Assembly: GCF_025698545.1 (NCBI RefSeq)
Contig: NC_068573.1
Coordinates: forward strand, 2,547,001-2,611,000
Source of the DNA: Gossypium raimondii
Taxonomy: Eukaryota > Streptophyta > Magnoliopsida > Malvales > Malvaceae
DNA length: 64,000 nucleotides
Reading direction: 5' to 3'
Both the position numbers and the translations under genes were made by a program. The notes beneath the pieces are model-generated. The model made no database searches. It was not told the origin of the DNA and saw only the letters and a program-made list of their open reading frames with translations. Below, piece after piece: positions 43,856-55,873 of this stretch. The stretch's first letter is position 1, and the number at the start of each line of letters is the position of its first letter.

Positions 43856-45642
43856 TTCGAGAACAAGAAAGCTCGGAATAAGCTATAATAACCATCATTA
43901 TTACACTAAAATTTCCATTTCAACTTCAAAAATCTTCATATTCCATAAACAAACTTTATCAATAACTACCTTTACAAATGTTTGGATATCTTAATGAAAG
44001 AACTTAACTTAGATTCTTAGGTTTTAATACACCAATGCATGCCATTTAACTTACTAATTCTAAGATCTAAAAGGAAGACACTTCAATATGAAACCCAATG
44101 TACTAATTGAGCTCAAATCACTAAAACCAAACAAAACCCATCTCAATTCTTCACTATATTCTCCAAAATCCACAACTTAAATTAAAGGAAAAAAAAACAC
44201 CCATTAAAAGCAAAAATGTAAAAAGGAAAAAAAAAGCAAGATCAAAGGCAAAGCTCTTTCTCTCACTTTTAAATTGAACGAAGCTCCTCTTTAATATAGA
44301 CCAAAATCTGCAAAAAAAAAGGAAAAGAAAAAGAAAAGAAATTAGGGTTTTCAGCATGTACTAAAAAAACCAACACAAAAAATTGAATCAATAAACAAGA
44401 TTTTTTTGAAAAGAAAAATTACTTGAGAAATTCAGTATGGGTTTCAATCAATGATTGAAAAAAAGGGTTTAATATAAAATTAAAAGAAAAAAAAAGTAGT
44501 TTCCCAAAGAAATCAAATTGCAACGAAAGGGAAATGAAGAGGAAGCAAAAAGAAGGGCTGCTTTTAGTGTTGAATATAGGAGAAAGAACCGAAAGGGAAG
44601 ATACTTAAAGATGTTTTCAGAAAATTTAATCATACAATTAACATATTCTTCCATGCATCAACGACCAATTAAATCAGCCCACGTACAATCTATTGAAATG
44701 TAAAATATTTTAGCTGAACTGCTTTTTATTACGTGGCATTGAATCATTGGAGGTGACTTAAGGGATGGAAAATTATAGTGTTCCGAGATTTTAGTTTTTT
44801 ACAGTTAGTTGTCGGGACCTAAAGCAGTAAAATGACAAAGTAATTATCTGTTCCACATAAAAAGATTCTAAAGCCCTCACGTTTGGCCACGTGGCGAAAT
44901 GGATTTTTTGGGAATTTAGTTGATTATTTTAGCTTCGGTGGCACCTTCTCATTGGCTGTTCCATTTCTCCATTGTCTCAACCTCAAGAGCTAGTTTATTT
45001 CTTATTTTATTGATTTTTTCTTAATTTATTTTATAAAACATACACAATTAAATGCCATCAGTTCTCATACTATTCGTGAATTTAGAATTTAATCCATGTA
45101 GTATTATTTTTAAATTTTAGTCTATATATTTTTAAATTTCAAAATTAAGATTTATTAACATTATTAAAATTATTTTATTAAATATAGATTCACTGTAACC
45201 TATTTTTTAAAATATGTAAAAAAATTCATTAGATTCGAGGACATAGTTAGAGGGAAGCAAACAGGGCTTTGGTTAGACTGGAACATTTTCTTTTAATCCT
45301 TTCCATAAGTTAAAACTTGAAAAAAATTTCTGTTAACCTTTTATTAAATAGAATAATTACATTTTTAGACTGTGAAAATTAAAACTTTTTAACATAATTT
45401 TTTAGTATTATTTTCTCCAAAATTTTATAATTTTATCTCTACTTTTTACAAAAATTTTGACTTTGAGTATTATTTTATTTACTTATGATACACATCATAT
45501 AACTCCACGATAATAACATGTAAAGATCAATATACACAAGATGAACCATTTCCAAAGATGGTAAAAATCAGACCAAAGCTCCATAACCAATTTACTCTCT
45601 TAATATCATACTATAAATCGATTGTTTAAGATCATCCTTAGC
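43856..45642 (-). promoter_or_regulatory. EDL3-like leader and promoter with ABRE/G-box motifs
   Basis: Two ACGT-core motifs: TACGTGGC (44730-44737) and the palindrome GCCACGTGGC (44886-44895), a G-box that also fits the ABA-responsive element consensus. They lie 880-1040 bp upstream of the EDL3-like start codon, plausibly 230-400 bp upstream of transcription start if the leader begins near 44500. EDL3 in Arabidopsis responds to ABA, so they fit. Poly-A/T tracts at 44190-44340 are probably leader. The remainder to 45642 is AT-rich and also serves as the 3' flank of the next gene. Confidence 0.5.
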
Positions 45643-46927
45643 TCACCAACCGGCAACATTCGATAATGGTTTGGAGTCTTGAAGGAGATCGCAGATTCGA
45701 ATGCACCAACTATGGTCATAACTTTATTTTTCCGGTTTCGACAAGTTTATTCACGGTTTCTTTGATCACATTATTGAATAAACTCTTTCCATCTATCTTC
45801 CCTGCACAGATTTGTGTCTTGAAACAATGTCATTTGTGTCACCATCGGTTTCTCTTCCTTGACCGGACTTGAGACGCAACGGACCATTATTGCTCGAATT
45901 GTCCGCCGCTTCCGTATTTACGGTTTTATCTTCACCGTATTCAGGGACAGAGTCATGATCAACTTTGGTCACAGCATATCCGGATTCATCTACAATAGGT
46001 GGAGACAATTCAGCAGCACAATTTTCGTTTTATCGGATTCCAACATCATATTTTCTGTCTCCAACTTGATAACATACAAGGTTTTCTCCTGGAGCGTGTC
46101 GTGTTCATCGAGAAGTTGCTCGGTTTCGCCATTTTCGACCTTGTTCCGATCCTTCTGCTTAGGTACAACTTTCAAATTCCTGTACTTTCTTGTAGTAAGG
46201 CTCGTAGCTCCCGCTGTAGAAGCTTTTTGTGATGCTGCAAGTTCCTTTATTACATTCCTTTTTCCCGTCTTCATATCATCGATTCCACTCTTTCTTTCGG
46301 CCTGATTTTTCGGTTTCAAACAAGTAATAGAACGTTTATAACAACTTCTCTCATTAGCTTTTGATGGAACTTTCTTCGAAGGTAATGATCTGTCCTGTTT
46401 CACGACTTTACCGGCATCGAACACGTCGGGTTTCAACTTTGGTGAAGATTTAAGCTTTGTCATAGATGTCTTTTTATCCTCAAAGTTAACAACATCAGTG
46501 ATATCAATGGAATGCCTTCTAGAATTAGGGGGATATTTGGCCTTAACCTTTTCCATTGATGCCTTTTCTTTCATCGGAACAACTTTTTTTACACCGGAAC
46601 TGCTTCCACTCGGTGAGTTGGTCGACGTTTCCGGCTTGACGATCTTTTTCTTGGGTGGCAACTCTAAGTTCTCAAACAAATTTGGTTCATCGAATGCCTT
46701 TTTTGTGATCCTTTTTGGAAAGGGAAGTTTAGGCGCCTTCTCTTCGGATTCATGTTTCTTCTCCGGTTTGCAGATATCATGACAACAACCGGTTGAAGCT
46801 CGGCGATAAAGAGAACGTGTTCTTTCTTTGTTGTTAGCAGCACATGATAACGAGCTCCTCCTCGAATCACCGCCATTGATCCTGGAATTTCCGGTGTCAT
46901 TGATGAACCGACACTCTCCGCAGCCAT
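45643..46927 (-). pseudogene. Plant calmodulin-binding-domain protein, unit 1, frameshifted
   Basis: Translation from the ATG at 46927 starts MAAESVGSSMTPEIPG, then loses frame near 46883. The main frame runs 46850-46030 and breaks again at about 46030. Relative to unit 2 there are five one-base deletions (about 46883, 46030, 45798, 45733 and 45687). The protein is Lys/Ser-rich (KKIVKPETSTNSPSGSSSG, NSRRHSIDITDVVNFEDKK). It ends in the Plant calmodulin-binding domain (IKETVNKLVETRKNKVMTIV, GAFETAISLQDSKP), known from potato PICBP and relatives. If the deletions are consensus errors, this is a real gene of about 429 residues. Confidence 0.8.
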
Positions 46928-47809
46928 CAAATATGTAGTAGAAGAGAATAAAAAGCTTACAACAAACAATCCTGAAATCCAATACAAATCTATATCATTA
47001 GTAGTCAATTAGATTTTATTAACTACATAAACATTCATATGCATAAATATATACATGTCATTAGTAGTCAGTCAATCATATGATCAAAACCAAAACCAAA
47101 CAAGAGAAAGTCTTGGAAAACCAAATAATTAGAGGTAATTGACGGATTAATCTGATGCAATTCGACTATTAGTACATGTTTCTATGATACTTTTACCTAC
47201 ATAAAACCTACCAATGCAAAGAAGGAGCCAAAACTATAGAATTCACAGTTTGGTTTGGAAGAAACCCAGTGAACCCCATATTATATATATTCACTTACAA
47301 AACCAAAAACAGAAAGAAAAAAAAACAGCACTTTGGAAAAGAAGATATTGCTAATACAAAGGGGAAGTTATACCTTTCTTTATCTTCTCCAACTTCTTGT
47401 TGTTTAAGCAGAAAGGTGGGAGAAGGCAACTGGAATATAAGCAGAATGAAGGGTTTGGATTTGGTAAGGCATGGTGCAAGTAAACTGTTTGGTTTTTCTG
47501 TTTTCTATGTTTAGGTGAGAGAAGAGAGATTTGGCTTAGTAAAACTGCAATGTAGGAATTTAATTTGAGGCATTGACTTTCATCTTTGTTGTTGTTCCTT
47601 AGAAAAACAAAAAAATAAATAACACTCAAGTAGTTGTTTTCAACTTATGTTACTTAAAAAGTAAAATTGGCTTTAATTGTCTTGAATAAATTAAATATAA
47701 ATTTATATATGATTTAGTAAATGAATTTAACTTTCCAAAAAAATTATGTTATTAAAAGTTACTCTTTTTATTTGATTATATATATTATTGGTTGAATATA
47801 AATTTGTTA
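46928..47809. other. Upstream region of the calmodulin-binding-domain gene
   Basis: Probably leader or promoter. A lone family A right terminus (ATGTTTCTATGATACTTTTACC) ends near 47200. Short open frames on both strands lack coding character. Confidence 0.45.
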
Positions 47810-48480
47810 AATTCATTTCGAAATTTAGGGTTTTATTGAAATTTTTATGTAATAAATATATTTATTAAAAATAATATTTTTTTTTTGTAGTTTTGTCTAT
47901 GGTTTGGGCAAAAGGCTCGTTTAAAGAATGGGAGAGTTTGAGTAAAAATATAGACTTGAAATATAAGCTTGGGCAAAAAAAATTAAGGCCTGAGCCTGGC
48001 TCGGCCCAACTTGAATTTGTAAAAATAAAAAATTTACTTTTTTTTGCTATTTTTTATTATTTTACTACTATTTTACTATTATGTTCCTACTATTTTATTA
48101 TTATTGTTTAGATCTTGTATAATTCTTATTTTATTGTTAATTTTGTTCCTATTTTAAAGGCATACGCTTGTTAAGTTGCACTTCTCTTAGTGTTATTTAA
48201 GTATATATATATATTTTAAATTTATTTTTAATTTGTTGGGAAATATTTATTTTAATGTTTTCAATGTATTTGATGTATTATATATATTTTAAAAATTATA
48301 TATAAAATTAATACAAGCGGGTCAGACCCGTGATTTAGCAATTTTATCCAGGCTAGGCTTAGACAAAATTTTAAACACGTTTTTTGGGCCGAGCCTAGCA
48401 AATGACCCTAGCAAAACCTCACCTCTACTTTTTTGGTATTTTTTATATTAAAAAATTATGCCTCCCAATAATATTATCTC
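47810..48480. repeat. Dispersed repeat at the unit 1 end (GGGCCGAGCC-type)
   Basis: Contains GGCCTGAGCCTGGCTCGGCC (about 47987), GCGGGTCAGACCCG (48315) and GGGCCGAGCCTAGC (48387) in an AT-rich frame. It ends within 20 bp of the duplication junction. Class not determined; it recurs at the end of unit 2 (about 58045-58700) with extra base losses. Confidence 0.55.
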
Positions 48481-48931
48481 CAATGTTCAGATATAAATTC
48501 GGATACTTAAAGAAAAATAAATAAAAAGTGCAATGCAGCTTTTAATCTGAAATGCCACAAAGCAATGTTGAAAAGGGGCATGTATAGTATCTCTGGAGAG
48601 TGTAATTTAATTTTCTAGAGCCATTTCATTAAGCCTCCAAAAATATACTAGAAGTAGCAGATGGTTGAGATATAGGATAATGGATATCATCTATGTTATG
48701 TTTCACACTTTTTTATTTTAAAATGACATCACATTTATGTCCCACACATATTTCAACATGGAAAGTAAAATCCTCAAGGAAACTTTGAAAAAATTTGATC
48801 CGTGTCAAGTTCATATCTTGAACATTCATCCTGAGTTTGGATAACATTAAGATATAATTTGATGAATTTTTCTAAATCATTTTGATTTGGAATTATGCAC
48901 TGCTCCTATAACTCTCATTCCACGATTAAAG

Positions 48932-51592
48932 AGTTGGCTTGTGAGATGGAGTGCAAGAGGGTGAGGATTACCGCTTGATCAAGCTCACAATCATAGACTA
49001 CAATGTATGAATCTTTTCCACAAAATCTCTCTCTCTCTACACACACGTATATATATGGTAGTCCTTTCTATTAAAAATTTTATCCATTTCTATTGTTAAA
49101 ATTGGCATGGTTGATGGAATAACCACATAGTGTCACATGTACCTCATCTTTGAGGTACAAGGATAAGTTTTAACAAGAAAATGAATGAGTAAAGGGGGCA
49201 AAAGGTAATCTAATTCCTAGTACAAGGGCCTCCATGATACTTTTGTCATATATATATCTATTCAGTTTTTCTCTAATTAGTTTGAGTATATGATAGAATA
49301 AGAAAGATCATACTGTGGTGGTGGAGTGTAAAGGGCATGATGCAGCTCGGTTCCACAACATCAACCATGCTCATGGGTAAGCCAATGTTAAAACACAATT
49401 CTTTGGCTCAATATTTTTCCTTTTTAAGTATCCATATCAAACATATATTTGGACATAAGTATAAGTGTATAACCCTCGAATTATATCACAAAACTTGCAA
49501 AAAATGAAATCAAGTATACCTTTAAGGATACATAACCCGTACCCCTTATGTAACTTTTACCTTGAGTCAAGTAGCATATTAGGTTACAATGTTGCTCTAA
49601 CTCTTTATTTAACTCAAAAGTATATGTATCGACACCGTATTCATTATATGCTCAGACGTGAATATTGGATTATGATTTTCTATGAAAAGTTAGAAAATTT
49701 AAGTATCTATATGGGGATGTATTTGTACCGATACTCATCCCATAACCAAATAACATAGGTTAGTTATTGGTAATAGTACCATGGAGGCCCATGAATTATG
49801 ATTTAGATTGCATATTGAACCATTTATTCAAAAAATGAGTAAATTAGTCTTTGAACATTAGATCAAAGAGTAAACCGTTCCTTTTTATTAAAAATTCCAT
49901 CTATGTGGGGATGTATTTGTACCCGATACTCATCCCATAACTAAATAACATAGGTTAGTTATTGGTAATAGTACCATGGAGGCCCATGAATTATGATTTA
50001 GATTGCATATTGAACCATTTATTCAAAAAATGAGTAAATTAGTCTTTGAACATTACATGAAAGAGTAAACCGTTCCTTTTTATTAAAAATTCCATCTATT
50101 TTTACTGTTAAAAACTGATGTTGTTGACATACCACATATACCTAATGTAAACGTACAAGGATCAGTTTTTAATAGTGGAAATGAATGGAAGTTTTAACAG
50201 AAGGACCAATTTGTTCTTTGATCTAATGTATAGAGACTAATTTGTCCATTTTTTTGAGTAAAAGGGGCAAAATGCAATTCGACCCCTAATATAAGAGCCT
50301 CCATGATACTTTTACCATTAGTTATCCATGTCTAATGTTATAAATGTGGCATGCTTTTACATTCTTATTGCTTGTATCTTGTAGACTTTATATGATATGT
50401 TATCATTCTCTAGATACGCTTTTTAAATAAGCTTATAAGAAAATTAAAAACCCTAAACATGCATTTGGAATGTTCATGGTTTCTACTTTCATGAAGTGTA
50501 CTTGTTTTGGGGTTTAATTTATATTATTATATATTACAGTTGGGAGAAGGATGTTGTGGATATGGTTGAAGAAAAAGAAGGGAAGAAAAAGATATTGGTC
50601 TCATTCGAGTGTGAGACGTTGAAATCCGACAAAGCAGCTGAAGAACATATAAAGCAGTTCATGCCTAAATTATCTGGACTTGATGCTGTTGGTATGTAGT
50701 AATAATCTAGCCTTGAGAAACTCCTGTTTACAATGCTGCAATTTGTCTACATGGAACTTGGCAACATGTTTTAGATTTCATGGCAACTTCAGTTTTAACC
50801 TCAGCTAATTAAGTCTTCATTTTCATTTTCCATATTGTTTGTATCGGCTCCTTAGGGAAAAGTCTTGGAAGTGTCGTTCTCCAAGCAGTTGATCCGATTC
50901 CCCCCAACAATCAAAGGTATTGTCTCTCTCGAGAGGGTTTTGCCGGCAGAGTTAGAGTGCCGTGAGCGGTTGCCTTGGGGATTTGGTTCACAGATCCGGG
51001 AGCCCCTCAACTGTACATGGGCGTACAACCACCTACCAAGAAGTGACATGAGTGTCTTGTCTTCGCTGGGATTTGAACCCTTAACCTATTATGCCATATA
51101 GGTCACTTGTTGGGATATATGGTACCACTTGAGCATAGGTGGCCATACACCCACGTGACAGTCGAGATGCTCCTGGCTCTGTGAACCAGGTCCTCAGGGC
51201 AGCCGCTCACAGCACGTTGGCTCTCAACAGAACACAGAAAACAAAACCCTCCCTCGCAGAAATAATATTTTCGGTTGTTGGGGGACCAGATCGACTGCCT
51301 AGAGGACGACACTTTGAAGATTTCTTTTGGAAGAGCCGATACCCCCTCAACATTTTGAAACTTCCAGCTGAAATGACCTCTTGTTTCCGAACAATCTGTA
51401 AAACGTTCGGATATCTGCTGCTGCCTTTTATTTGTTTTTATGTAAACTTTCATGGCAGCTTGAAATTGCCAGGTAAAACCCCTAACTCCATAGTTTTGAA
51501 TCAATGCAGTTAATATTGGAAGGATGAGCATATCAGGGATGGACTCTGAAGCAGAAACAGCAGATTCTAAGCAGGATTTATCAACTGCTTGA
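48932..51592 (+). pseudogene. 5'-truncated copy of the unknown gene (exons 3-6 only)
   Basis: Exon equivalents: 48932-49004, 49297-49376, 50540-50691 and 51510-51592. Exons 1-2 and the promoter are outside the duplicated unit, so no start exists. The first exon is one base short (TGCAAGAGGGTGAGG where unit 1 has TGCAGCAGGGGTGAGG), which shifts frame. In contrast, the third exon reads VEEKEGKKKILV with runs one base longer than unit 1 at three places and looks like the ancestral form. Confidence 0.85.
50831..51353. mobile_element. Fold-back element (family C), unit 2 copy
   Basis: The same element as at 40602-41123, with one notable difference: CACGTGACAGTCGAG where unit 1 has CACGTACAGTCGAG. 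Confidence 0.85.
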
Positions 51593-53224
51593 TATATATA
51601 GCTAGATTTTTAACAACCACCATAACCTCAAATTATATAATAATATTACAAATTAAAAACTCAGTGTTAGGCTTATGGGCATTGTATGTAATTTTACAAA
51701 TTAAGAGGCTCTGAGAAATTAGAAAAATGAAAAATCGAATATCGGCTGTCAAAACTCAAAATTAGCTGCTATCACGTTAAATTAATAACCCAGTATCATC
51801 TGGGTTGGTTTTGCAGGTGGGATGAATTTTCTTTATTTGTAAATATTATCACAAGGTTAAATTCTGCTACCAAACCCTATACTTTGTGTATATTAAGGAT
51901 TTGGGTCAAATTTAGTAAATCTGTTTGGTTCAGTTGTGCTATTAGTCCTATATTGTGTGCAAAGTTAGGTTTAGTCTACGTTATATTTTTTTAATTTCAA
52001 AATTTTAATCTTAATGCAAGCGATTTATTGTGAGTAATATGTGAAAATAACAATAAAATATAGCATTAAACATGTGATAATATGTTGAACAAATTAAATT
52101 TTAAAAATAAGTACATAGATTGAAAACAACATATTACAACATACAAACTAAATCTACTAAGTTAGGGTTAAATTAGCATTGCTTTTAAGAAGCACTTTTG
52201 AAATTCCCAAACAAAGTCCAATATACATACATTATTGGACCTTTTGAAACAGTTGAGAAGACCTTATAAAATTGAATGCTTTTGAAATTTTCAAAATGCT
52301 TTTAAGATTATAAAATGATTTACAAAAGTATTTTTTAACCAAAAGTAGAAGTAGAAAATTTTAACTTTTATTCAAAAGTGCTTTTTGAGAAGTAATACTA
52401 AACTAAGCGTAACTCAAAGTACGTCGAATAACATAATTTGACCTTTCATTAAAATATTTCTATTAAAATTTCATCTATTTTATAATTAAAATTGATCTCT
52501 ATACATCGACATGAAAAATCTAGTTATTTTGTCAGTGGACGTCAATTTTAACTATAGAAATAGATGAAAATTTTAACAAAAAGAACCAATTTGTTCTTTA
52601 ATTTATCGTATAAGTACTAATTTACCAATTTTTTTCAGTAAAAGGGATAAAATGTAATCTCACGCTTACTAATTACTTAAGAGGCCACCATGATACGTTT
52701 ACCCTGCTTTATCCCAATTATAGCGTAGAGTGATTAAGATGACAGAAGTTTTATGTTGAGATCTTAAGTTATAAAGTCAGTTTCAAGTCTAACTCGAACT
52801 CAAACTACCATTTTGATAAAAACGGGAAACCTCTTTTCTCAGCTCTTGCAAATCCGGTCCAGAGGTCTGCAGAAAACAACCTCAAAATCAAGATGAGTAC
52901 ACAGAGAAGGGAATAAATCATGTAAACATTAACTCAATGATTTATTGATACCAATCAGCTATTCAAACACTATATAAGCCACACATAAATGTACAAAAGC
53001 ATGCTTGTGTTAACCGGTGGATAATTCGAAAAGCAAATGGTTAGAGCTATTTAGCTTATAACTCATTCTAGTAGATACCAGAGTGTAGAGACCAAGCTAT
53101 GATGCTCGATTTCAGGTCCGGAGAAACATGAAGATCTTGACTCTAATCCACCATGAGATCAATCTGCAAATGACAATATAAACAATCTTCCTGTGAGAGA
53201 TTACCGGATTTGCATTCTAACATA
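51593..53224. other. Unit 2 copy of the MITE-filled convergent region
   Basis: Repeats 41363-42994 with few changes: the family B-like segment (about 51854-52173), the short inverted-repeat element (about 52180-52390) and the truncated family A copy ending at about 52705. Confidence 0.7.
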
Positions 53225-54084
53225 TCACTCTGATTCAGATGCCTCTTCGGAATCAGACAAAGGTAAAAGGGTGCAAATGCCAAGCATATGTCCATTAAGA
53301 CAGACATAATACTCAATAGAATCCTCGTAAGCACCTAACTTACAGCTTGCAGTCAGCGGTACCATATTAGCTTGTAACATGTTCCACATCTTTGCCTTAC
53401 AATAGGGGCACACTGCTGTTGGATGAAGCTGGGCACCCCTGTTGATCAACATCCTCCGAACCTTTGAAACCATGAATGACTTGAACACACCTCGGAAAAA
53501 TCCCACATCCCCATCATCCCCTTGGTCGAGATGTTCACAAGGGTCGGACACATATAAAACATCCGTTCTGCAATGTGGTAAAAGGAAACTCTTCCCCGAT
53601 GTCCTTGAGAACCTAGTCCTATAAACAAAATGACCTGGGATTTGAATACTATTGAACAATCGACCACCACTACATCCCGAGCAATAAATAAGCAACTTTC
53701 CGAGTGCTCTCCAGTTCCCATCAACACTGTGACTTCCACAAGATTGCAGATCAAGCATCATTTTTAGGGCCCTTGTTTTGCAAAACTCCTTCCATAATAC
53801 TCTCTTAGCAAGATCATCAAACCATTTGCATACACACGAAAGAGCGGCGATCAACTTGGGATTCCAATTCAATTGTCGAAACACTAGAAAATCACATCTT
53901 CACTTAGATGCCCTTTCGTGCATTGACAACTAGACGAGTGTACGCAACGATACTGCTTCGTTAGAATCATTGTATCGTCCCCCACTTGATACGTGCAAAA
54001 GAAACAATGATCATATGTCCTGTTTTGTACAAACCACAAAACATCATTGTTAACCGCAACATTTTGGCACCTCAGAACATCCAT
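53225..54084 (-). pseudogene. EDL3: EDL3-like F-box gene, unit 2, one-base frameshift
   Basis: The same as the 286-residue gene at 42995-43855, but an A is missing in the run near 53887 (CTAGAAAATCAC versus CTAGAAAAATCAC). The frame ends after about 66 residues at the start of the F-box; the rest stays open from 53884 to 53225. Everything else is essentially identical to unit 1. Either a very young pseudogene or a consensus error in a homopolymer. Confidence 0.85.
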
Positions 54085-55873
54085 TTCGAGAACAAGAAAG
54101 CTCGGAATAAGCTATAATAACCATCATTATTACACTAAAATTTCCATTTCAACTTCAAAATCTTCATATTCCATAAACAAACTTTATCAATAACTACCTT
54201 TACAAATGTTTGGATATCTTAATGAAAGAACTTAACTTAGATTCTTAGGTTTTAATACACCAATGCATGCCATTTAACTTACTAATTCTAAGATCTAAAA
54301 GGAAGACACTTCAATATGAAACCCAATGTACTAATTGAGCTCAAATCACTAAAACCAAACAAAACCCATCTCAATTCTTCACTATATTCTCCAAAATCCA
54401 CAACTTAAATTAAAGGAAAAAAAAACACCCATTAAAAGCAAAAATGTAAAAAGAAAAAAAAAAGCAAGATCAAAGGCAAAGCTCTTTCTCTCACTTTTAA
54501 ATTGAACGAAGCTCCTCTTTAATATAGACCAAAATCTGCAAAAAAAAAGAAAAAGAAAAAGAAAAGAAATTAGGGTTTTCAGCATGTACTAAAAAAACCA
54601 ACACAAAAAATTGAATCAATAAACAAGATTTTTTTGAAAAGAAAAATTACTTGAGAAATTCAGTATGGGTTTCAATCAATGATTGAAAAAAAGGGTTTAA
54701 TATAAAATTAAAAGAAAAAAAAAGTAGTTTCCCAAAGAAATCAAATTGCAACGAAAGGGAAATGAAGAGGAAGCAAAAAGAAGGGCTGCTTTTAGTGTTG
54801 AATATAGGAGAAAGAACCGAAAGGGAAGATACTTAAAGATGTTTTCAGAAAATTTAATCATACAATTAACATATTCTTCCATGCATCAACGACCAATTAA
54901 ATCAGCCCACGTACAATCTATTGAAATGTAAAATATTTTTAGCTGAACTGCTTTTTATTACGTGGCATTGAATCATTGGAGGTGACTTAAGGGATGGAAA
55001 ATTATAGTGTTCCGAGATTTTAGTTTTTTACAGTTAGTTGTCGGGACCTAAAGCAGTAAAATGACAAAGTAATTATCTGTTCCACATAAAAAGATTCTAA
55101 AGCCCTCACGTTTGGCCACGTGGCGAAATGGATTTTTTGGGAATTTAGTTGATTATTTTAGCTTCGGTGGCACCTTCTCATTGGCTGTTCCATTTCTCCA
55201 TTGTCTCAACCTCAAGAGCTAGTTTATTTCTTATTTTATTGATTTTTTCTTAATTTATTTTATAAAACATACACAATTAAATGCCATCAGTTCTCATACT
55301 ATTCGTGAATTTAGAATTTAATCCATGTAGTATTATTTTTAAATTTTAGTCTATATATTTTTTAAATTTCAAAATTAAGATTTATTAACATTATTAAAAT
55401 TATTTTATTAAATATAGATTCACTGTAACCTATTTTTTAAAATATGTAAAAAAATTCATTAGATTCGAGGACATAGTTAGAGGGAAGCAAACAGGGCTTT
55501 GGTTAGACTGGAACATTTTCTTTTAATCCTTTCCATAAGTTAAAACTTGAAAAAAATTTCTGTTAACCTTTTATTAAATAGAATAATTACATTTTAGACT
55601 GTGAAAATTAAAACTTTTTAACATAATTTTTTTAGTATTATTTTCTCCAAAATTTTATAATTTTATCTCTACTTTTTTACAAAAATTTTGACTTTGAGTA
55701 TTATTTTATTTACTTATGATACACATCATATAACTCCACGATAATAACATGTAAAGATCAATATACACAAGATGAACCATTTCCAAAGATGGTAAAAATC
55801 AGACCAAAGCTCCATAACCAATTTACTCTCTTAATATCATACTATAAATCGATTGTTTAAGATCATCCTTAGC
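54085..55873 (-). promoter_or_regulatory. Unit 2 copy of the EDL3-like promoter
   Basis: ACGTGGC at 54960-54966 and GCCACGTGGC at 55115-55124 are conserved from unit 1. The rest is AT-rich with homopolymer length differences. Confidence 0.45.

Larger units (their letters stand above)
38256..48494. repeat. Segmental tandem duplication, unit 1 (10.24 kb)
   Basis: The unit starts AAATTCGGATACTTAAAG at 38256 and ends ATGTTCAGATAT at 48494, where the second unit starts at once with the same AAATTCGGATAC. It holds exons 3-6 of the unknown gene, the EDL3-like gene and the calmodulin-binding-domain gene. The left breakpoint lies in intron 2 of the unknown gene. Differences from unit 2 are mostly one-base homopolymer indels. 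Confidence 0.93.

Noticed and set aside
45666..46782. Plus-strand ORFs (up to 148 codons) opposite the calmodulin-binding gene
   Set aside because: They are antisense shadows: Phe/Ser/Leu-rich readings of a Lys/Glu/Ser-rich gene.
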